From contig PFTQ01000005.1 in assembly GCA_002789635.1 (NCBI GenBank), forward strand, positions 1-15,405: a stretch of DNA of 15,405 nt, read 5' to 3'. Below are positions 12,884 through 15,405 of the stretch, one piece after another. The position numbers and the translations under genes are program-made. Numbering within the stretch: the stretch's first letter is position 1; each line of letters begins with the position of its first letter. Source of the DNA: Candidatus Aenigmarchaeota archaeon CG_4_9_14_3_um_filter_37_18. GTDB taxonomy: Archaea > Aenigmatarchaeota > Aenigmatarchaeia > CG10238-14. Below the pieces are notes generated by a model. That model ran no database searches. It saw nothing but the letters and a program-made list of their open reading frames with translations, and had not been told where the DNA came from.

Positions 12884-13495
12884 TTATTGGTCTTTTAGAA
12901 GAGAATCGTACTTTCCTTGCTCTATTTCCTGCAAAACTTCTTTAGGCGTCTTTCCTTCAACTGTAACAGGCATGCTCGCACAGCTGCCTACAACTTCTTT
13001 CACCGCTTTTTTGAATGTTTTAGACAACAGGGATGCCCTCTTCATCTTAGCAACTTTTATGCATTGCTGCACTGTTACATCTGCTATTATCTCCCTTATA
13101 ACCTTTTCCTTAGGGACTTTCTTTGATGGGACTGCTGCTTCTTTGGTTTTTTCTTCTTTCTTGGGTTCTTTTGATTTTTCTTCTTTTTTTTCTTCTGGCT
13201 TTGATGCTGCCCCTTCTGTTTTTTTCTCGGGAGCAATTTTTTTCAAACCTAATTCTTTCCTAAGCAATGAAGAAACAGGTGGAGTTCCAACCACTATCTT
13301 ATAAGATCTGTCTTTTTTGTTTATCAGGACCTTGACAGGCACATTCATTCCAGAATAATCCTTAGTTTTATCGTTTATATCTTGAAAAAGTTGACTCATG
13401 TTAATTTTTAAAGCTCCCAATCTCGGGGCTGTTGCTGGACCTGGCTTAGCTTTTCCGCCTTCTATAAGCAAATCTAAGCTCTCAATATCAGACAT
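12884..13495 (-). CDS. rpl11: Ribosomal protein uL11 with an expanded K/E-rich linker
   Basis: Binds 23S rRNA at the GTPase centre beside P0. 203 residues against about 160 in typical archaeal uL11. The N-terminal domain (1-83) has LIEGGKAKPGPATAPRLG, MNVPVKVLI and VVGTPPVSSLLRKELG; the C-terminal RNA-binding domain (about 129-195) has VTVQQCIKVAKMK, AVKEVVGSCASMPVTVEG. Between them, residues about 86-128 are almost all Lys, Glu, Ala, Pro and Ser (PEEKKEEKSKEPKKEEK), where other uL11 proteins have a hinge of some 15-20 residues. The frame is continuous, so this is a true insert and not a sequencing slip. It starts at ATG 13495 behind a TTTAAATA box and is the last gene of the ftsZ-secE-spt5 line before the two inserted genes. 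Confidence 0.96.
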   Translation of the reverse strand: MSDIESLDLLIEGGKAKPGPATAPRLGALKINMSQLFQDINDKTKDYSGMNVPVKVLINKKDRSYKIVVGTPPVSSLLRKELGLKKIAPEKKTEGAASKPEEKKEEKSKEPKKEEKTKEAAVPSKKVPKEKVIREIIADVTVQQCIKVAKMKRASLLSKTFKKAVKEVVGSCASMPVTVEGKTPKEVLQEIEQGKYDSLLKDQ

Positions 13496-13528
13496 AGCAT
13501 CAACTCATATAATTTAGTAAGGTTAAGG

Positions 13529-13537
13529 TATTTAAAA
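13529..13537 (-). promoter_or_regulatory. Probable TATA box for rpl11
   Basis: Minus strand TTTTAAATA about 35-40 bases before the uL11 ATG, in the 51-base gap after spt5. It suggests that uL11 can be transcribed on its own in addition to read-through from spt5. Confidence 0.45.
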
Positions 13538-13546
13538 CATTCTAAT

Positions 13547-13981
13547 CTACTTCTTTTCTATAATCTTGACCAATCGAGCATTTACAGTGACTGGTATAGG
13601 GACAGTGACCTCGATCAACTCGATTGTAATCTCGCTTTTCACATCATTATATCTTTTTACCTTGCCTTTTTCACCCTTGAACGGGCCTCCTATAACCTCA
13701 ACTATGTCCCCCTCATTCATTTCTATATCCACTTTCTTCGGCTCTAGGAATCGCTTGATCTCCCCTATAGATACTTCCTTCCTTATTATCCCCCTGGCAT
13801 GGGGTATCTCTTTAATAACTGTCTCTATGTCTTTGAGCTCGCCTTCAACAAAAATATAGCCTCGAATTTCTTCCGGGTGAAAAAAAGCCTTTACATCCAA
13901 TCCTTGAACTTTAACTTTCCCAGCCATGCTGTCGAGGACAACATTCTCCCTTCCGATTATAGTTTTAATTGCGTATATCAT
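13547..13981 (-). CDS. spt5: Transcription elongation factor Spt5 (archaeal NusG)
   Basis: Processivity factor that closes the RNA polymerase clamp. 144 residues: NGN domain (1-85; MIYAIKTIIGRENVV at the start, AFFHPEEIRGYIFVEGEL, IPHARGII) and KOW domain (88-140; EGDIVEVIGGPFKGEKGKVKRYN). The length is usual for the family. The ATG follows the SecE stop with no gap (TAAATG), so the two are translationally linked, as in bacterial secE-nusG and most archaea. All recognisable motifs are intact. Confidence 0.97.
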   Translation of the reverse strand: MIYAIKTIIGRENVVLDSMAGKVKVQGLDVKAFFHPEEIRGYIFVEGELKDIETVIKEIPHARGIIRKEVSIGEIKRFLEPKKVDIEMNEGDIVEVIGGPFKGEKGKVKRYNDVKSEITIELIEVTVPIPVTVNARLVKIIEKK

Positions 13982-14164
13982 TTAAACCACCATCACTGAA
14001 ACCATGTAGAATAAAAATGATATTGATCCGATAATAAAAAAACCTATTAGGCATATCCTTGATATCCTCTTCAGCTCGCTCATGCTCGGCTTCTTCGCTA
14101 AAATCAATACTCTCCTATACTTCTGGAGCGTCTCTTTCAGGTTAAAATTCAGTTTCAATTTCAT
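13982..14164 (-). CDS. secE: Preprotein translocase subunit SecE/Sec61-gamma
   Basis: 60 residues; clamps the SecY channel from the cytoplasmic side and the membrane. The amphipathic N-terminal helix has the family-typical YRRVLILAKKPSMSELKRISR (about 16-36), followed by one transmembrane helix (about 37-58; ICLIGFFIIGSISFLFYMVS). AGGGTG lies about 6 bases before the ATG. Located between ftsZ and spt5; 67 AT-rich bases separate it from ftsZ and may hold a minor promoter, but I see no clear TATA box there. Confidence 0.95.
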   Translation of the reverse strand: MKLKLNFNLKETLQKYRRVLILAKKPSMSELKRISRICLIGFFIIGSISFLFYMVSVMVV

Positions 14165-14231
14165 AACTACACCCTAAACTAATTGTTTTTAAGCATTAAT
14201 AAAATTAATAAAGAAGAATAAATAAAAGAAT

Positions 14232-15308
14232 CTACTCAATGAACTCTATCCCAAGCTCTTCTTCAACAAATGTCTTCTTTGGCTTCAATAGCCTCTCTTC
14301 GATTATCTCTTCGCTTCCTTTAACGCCGGTCACTACTACCAAGACCCTTACTGTGTCTGCCAGATCCTTGTTTACTTGGGCTCCCCATATTATCTTTGCA
14401 TCTTCATTCAATCTTCCTGAAACTGCTTCTACTACCTGTTGGGCTTCACGGATAGTTATATCAGGCCCGCCTGTTACATTTATCAATGCCCCTTCTGCTC
14501 CCTCTATATCCAATGATAACAATGGGCTGCTTAATGCTTTTTCTACAGCTTCTATTCCCCTGTTCTCTGTGTCTGACTCGCCCATGCCGATCATCGCTAA
14601 TCCCCCGTTTGTCATCACTGACTTTACATCTGCAAGGTCTAGGTTTATTAGGCCTGCTTTTGTAACCAATTCTGCTATTCCTTTGACTGAGTTGACCAGA
14701 ATCTCATCCGCAACTTTAAATGCAGTTGCTAAAGATACATCAGGAACTATTTCCAGCAATTTATCATTTGGTATGATTATTATAGTGTCAACAACCTTTC
14801 TCAATTCATCCAAGCCTTCTCTTGCGTTCCTCATCCTTAACTTGCCTTCCATTGTGAAAGGCAGAGTCACGACTGCAATTGTTAGTATATTCATTTTCTT
14901 TGCTGTTTCAGCTATGACCGGAGCAGATCCTGTTCCTGTTCCCCCGCCTAAACCGCAAGTTATAAAAACCATATCAGAGCCTTCAATCATCTTTTTGATG
15001 TCATCTCTGCTCTCTTTTGCAGCTTCATTCCCGACTTTCGGGTCGCCGCCTGCTCCTAATCCGCCTGTAATTTCCCTTCCTATGAGCAATTTTTTATCAG
15101 CATCTGAGTATAGAAGATCTTGAGCATCAGTATTCATCGCTATACTTTCAACTCCCTCTACGCCGACTTGCATCATTCTTGTGATAGTATTATTGCCTGC
15201 ACCGCCAGAACCAACAATTTTTATGTTTGCCTTCTGCTTGTCTAGAAATTTCTTCAGCTCTTCATCATATTTATTGAGCTTAATTCCATTTTTTCTGGGT
15301 ACAGCCAT
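14232..15308 (-). CDS. ftsZ: Cell division GTPase FtsZ
   Basis: Tubulin-like GTPase forming the division ring. 358 residues from ATG 15308. N-terminal nucleotide-binding half: IKIVGSGGAGNNTITRM, MNTDAQDL, the tubulin signature GGGTGTGSAPVIAE (about 120-133), VTLPFTMEGKLRMRNA. The T7 synergy loop, which supplies catalytic Asp residues, is in INLDLADVKSVM (about 221-232). The C-terminal half contains GALINVTGGPDITIREAQQV and ends in a short acidic tail (EEELGIEFIE) in place of a long linker. Start choice: GGAGGT is 8 bases before ATG 15308 but only 2 before ATG 15314. It is the first gene of the transcription-translocation-ribosome line (ftsZ-secE-spt5-rpl11), an order seen in many archaea. Confidence 0.97.
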   Translation of the reverse strand: MAVPRKNGIKLNKYDEELKKFLDKQKANIKIVGSGGAGNNTITRMMQVGVEGVESIAMNTDAQDLLYSDADKKLLIGREITGGLGAGGDPKVGNEAAKESRDDIKKMIEGSDMVFITCGLGGGTGTGSAPVIAETAKKMNILTIAVVTLPFTMEGKLRMRNAREGLDELRKVVDTIIIIPNDKLLEIVPDVSLATAFKVADEILVNSVKGIAELVTKAGLINLDLADVKSVMTNGGLAMIGMGESDTENRGIEAVEKALSSPLLSLDIEGAEGALINVTGGPDITIREAQQVVEAVSGRLNEDAKIIWGAQVNKDLADTVRVLVVVTGVKGSEEIIEERLLKPKKTFVEEELGIEFIE

Positions 15309-15356
15309 GAACATTTACCTCCAACAAGTTATTACAAACTATATCATTTAAGGGTA

Positions 15357-15369
15357 GTTAAATTTAAAT
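15357..15369 (-). promoter_or_regulatory. Probable promoter of the ftsZ-secE-spt5 line
   Basis: Minus strand CATTTAAATTTAA, a TATA-like element about 50-60 bases before the ftsZ start. A start site about 25 bases downstream leaves a leader of about 30 bases that includes GGAGGT. The remaining sequence to the window edge is AT-rich, without a gene. Confidence 0.45.
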
Positions 15370-15405
15370 GCTTTAATCTATTTTTTTCTATTTTATTGCA
15401 GTTGT

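Noticed and set aside
14239..15123. Long plus-strand open frame of 294 codons
   Set aside because: It lies entirely antisense to ftsZ, whose motifs (GGGTGTG, T7 loop) are unmistakable. The Ser/Pro/Thr-rich product is a typical shadow frame.
1..15405. CRISPR array, transposon, tRNA or rRNA genes
   Set aside because: No regularly spaced direct repeats, no transposase-like coding sequence with inverted ends, and no cloverleaf or rRNA-like sequence could be recognised on either strand.

Overview
The window is archaeal. It carries an archaeal/eukaryotic-type ribosomal stalk set (uL11, uL1, P0, P1), Spt5 with a NGN-KOW layout, a 60-residue Sec61-gamma/SecE, the box C/D RNP proteins Nop5 and fibrillarin, an archaeal-type S-adenosylmethionine synthetase, TATA-like AT boxes ahead of many genes, and FtsZ. 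The small compact genes, many overlapping starts and stops, and shortened or restructured ribosomal proteins would fit a DPANN-type lineage (Woesearchaeota/Pacearchaeota-like). That placement is my inference and was not tested against a database.

Layout. 1-97: tail of a membrane protein on the + strand. 122-2049: two metabolic genes on the minus strand, a ROK-family sugar kinase and a FabG-like short-chain dehydrogenase. 2296-3091 (minus): a zinc-ribbon protein and an HTH-CBS regulator. The regulator is divergent from the methionine adenosyltransferase gene (3163-4361, plus). 4390-5409: an AT-rich orphan membrane protein. 5475-7401 (plus): a DUF4389-like membrane protein, then Nop5 and fibrillarin, which overlap. 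7447-7741 (minus): a small zinc-ribbon gene, with a candidate 38-codon ORF overlapping its end. 7842-9579 (minus): overlapping HD and DHH phosphohydrolase genes. 9675-15308 (minus): the classic archaeal line ftsZ - secE - spt5 - rpl11 - rpl1 - rplP0 - rpl12, interrupted between rpl11 and rpl1 by a degenerate HD-domain gene and a membrane-anchored coiled-coil gene.

The most striking observation is in the methionine adenosyltransferase gene. Its conserved N-terminus is complete in the DNA but is broken by 32 extra bases just before the catalytic GxGHPD motif. The insert brings in a stop codon, and a simple frameshift cannot rescue the frame. Exact removal of 32 bases restores the family sequence. 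The RNA around the insert can fold into a bulge-helix-bulge-like structure: a 10-bp intron hairpin, a 4-bp central helix GAGG/CCUC, AAA at both cleavage sites and a 7-bp outer helix. This suggests a protein-coding archaeal intron cut by the tRNA splicing endonuclease. Because the two boundaries carry identical AAA codons around a hairpin, ribosome bypassing is a serious alternative.

Other points of interest are a uL11 with a K/E-rich linker of about 40 extra residues between its two domains, a P0 stalk protein that lacks the usual C-terminal tail, an HTH-CBS regulator divergent from the SAM synthetase (a possible adenosyl-ligand sensor), and a 15-base motif repeated upstream of two separate minus-strand genes.
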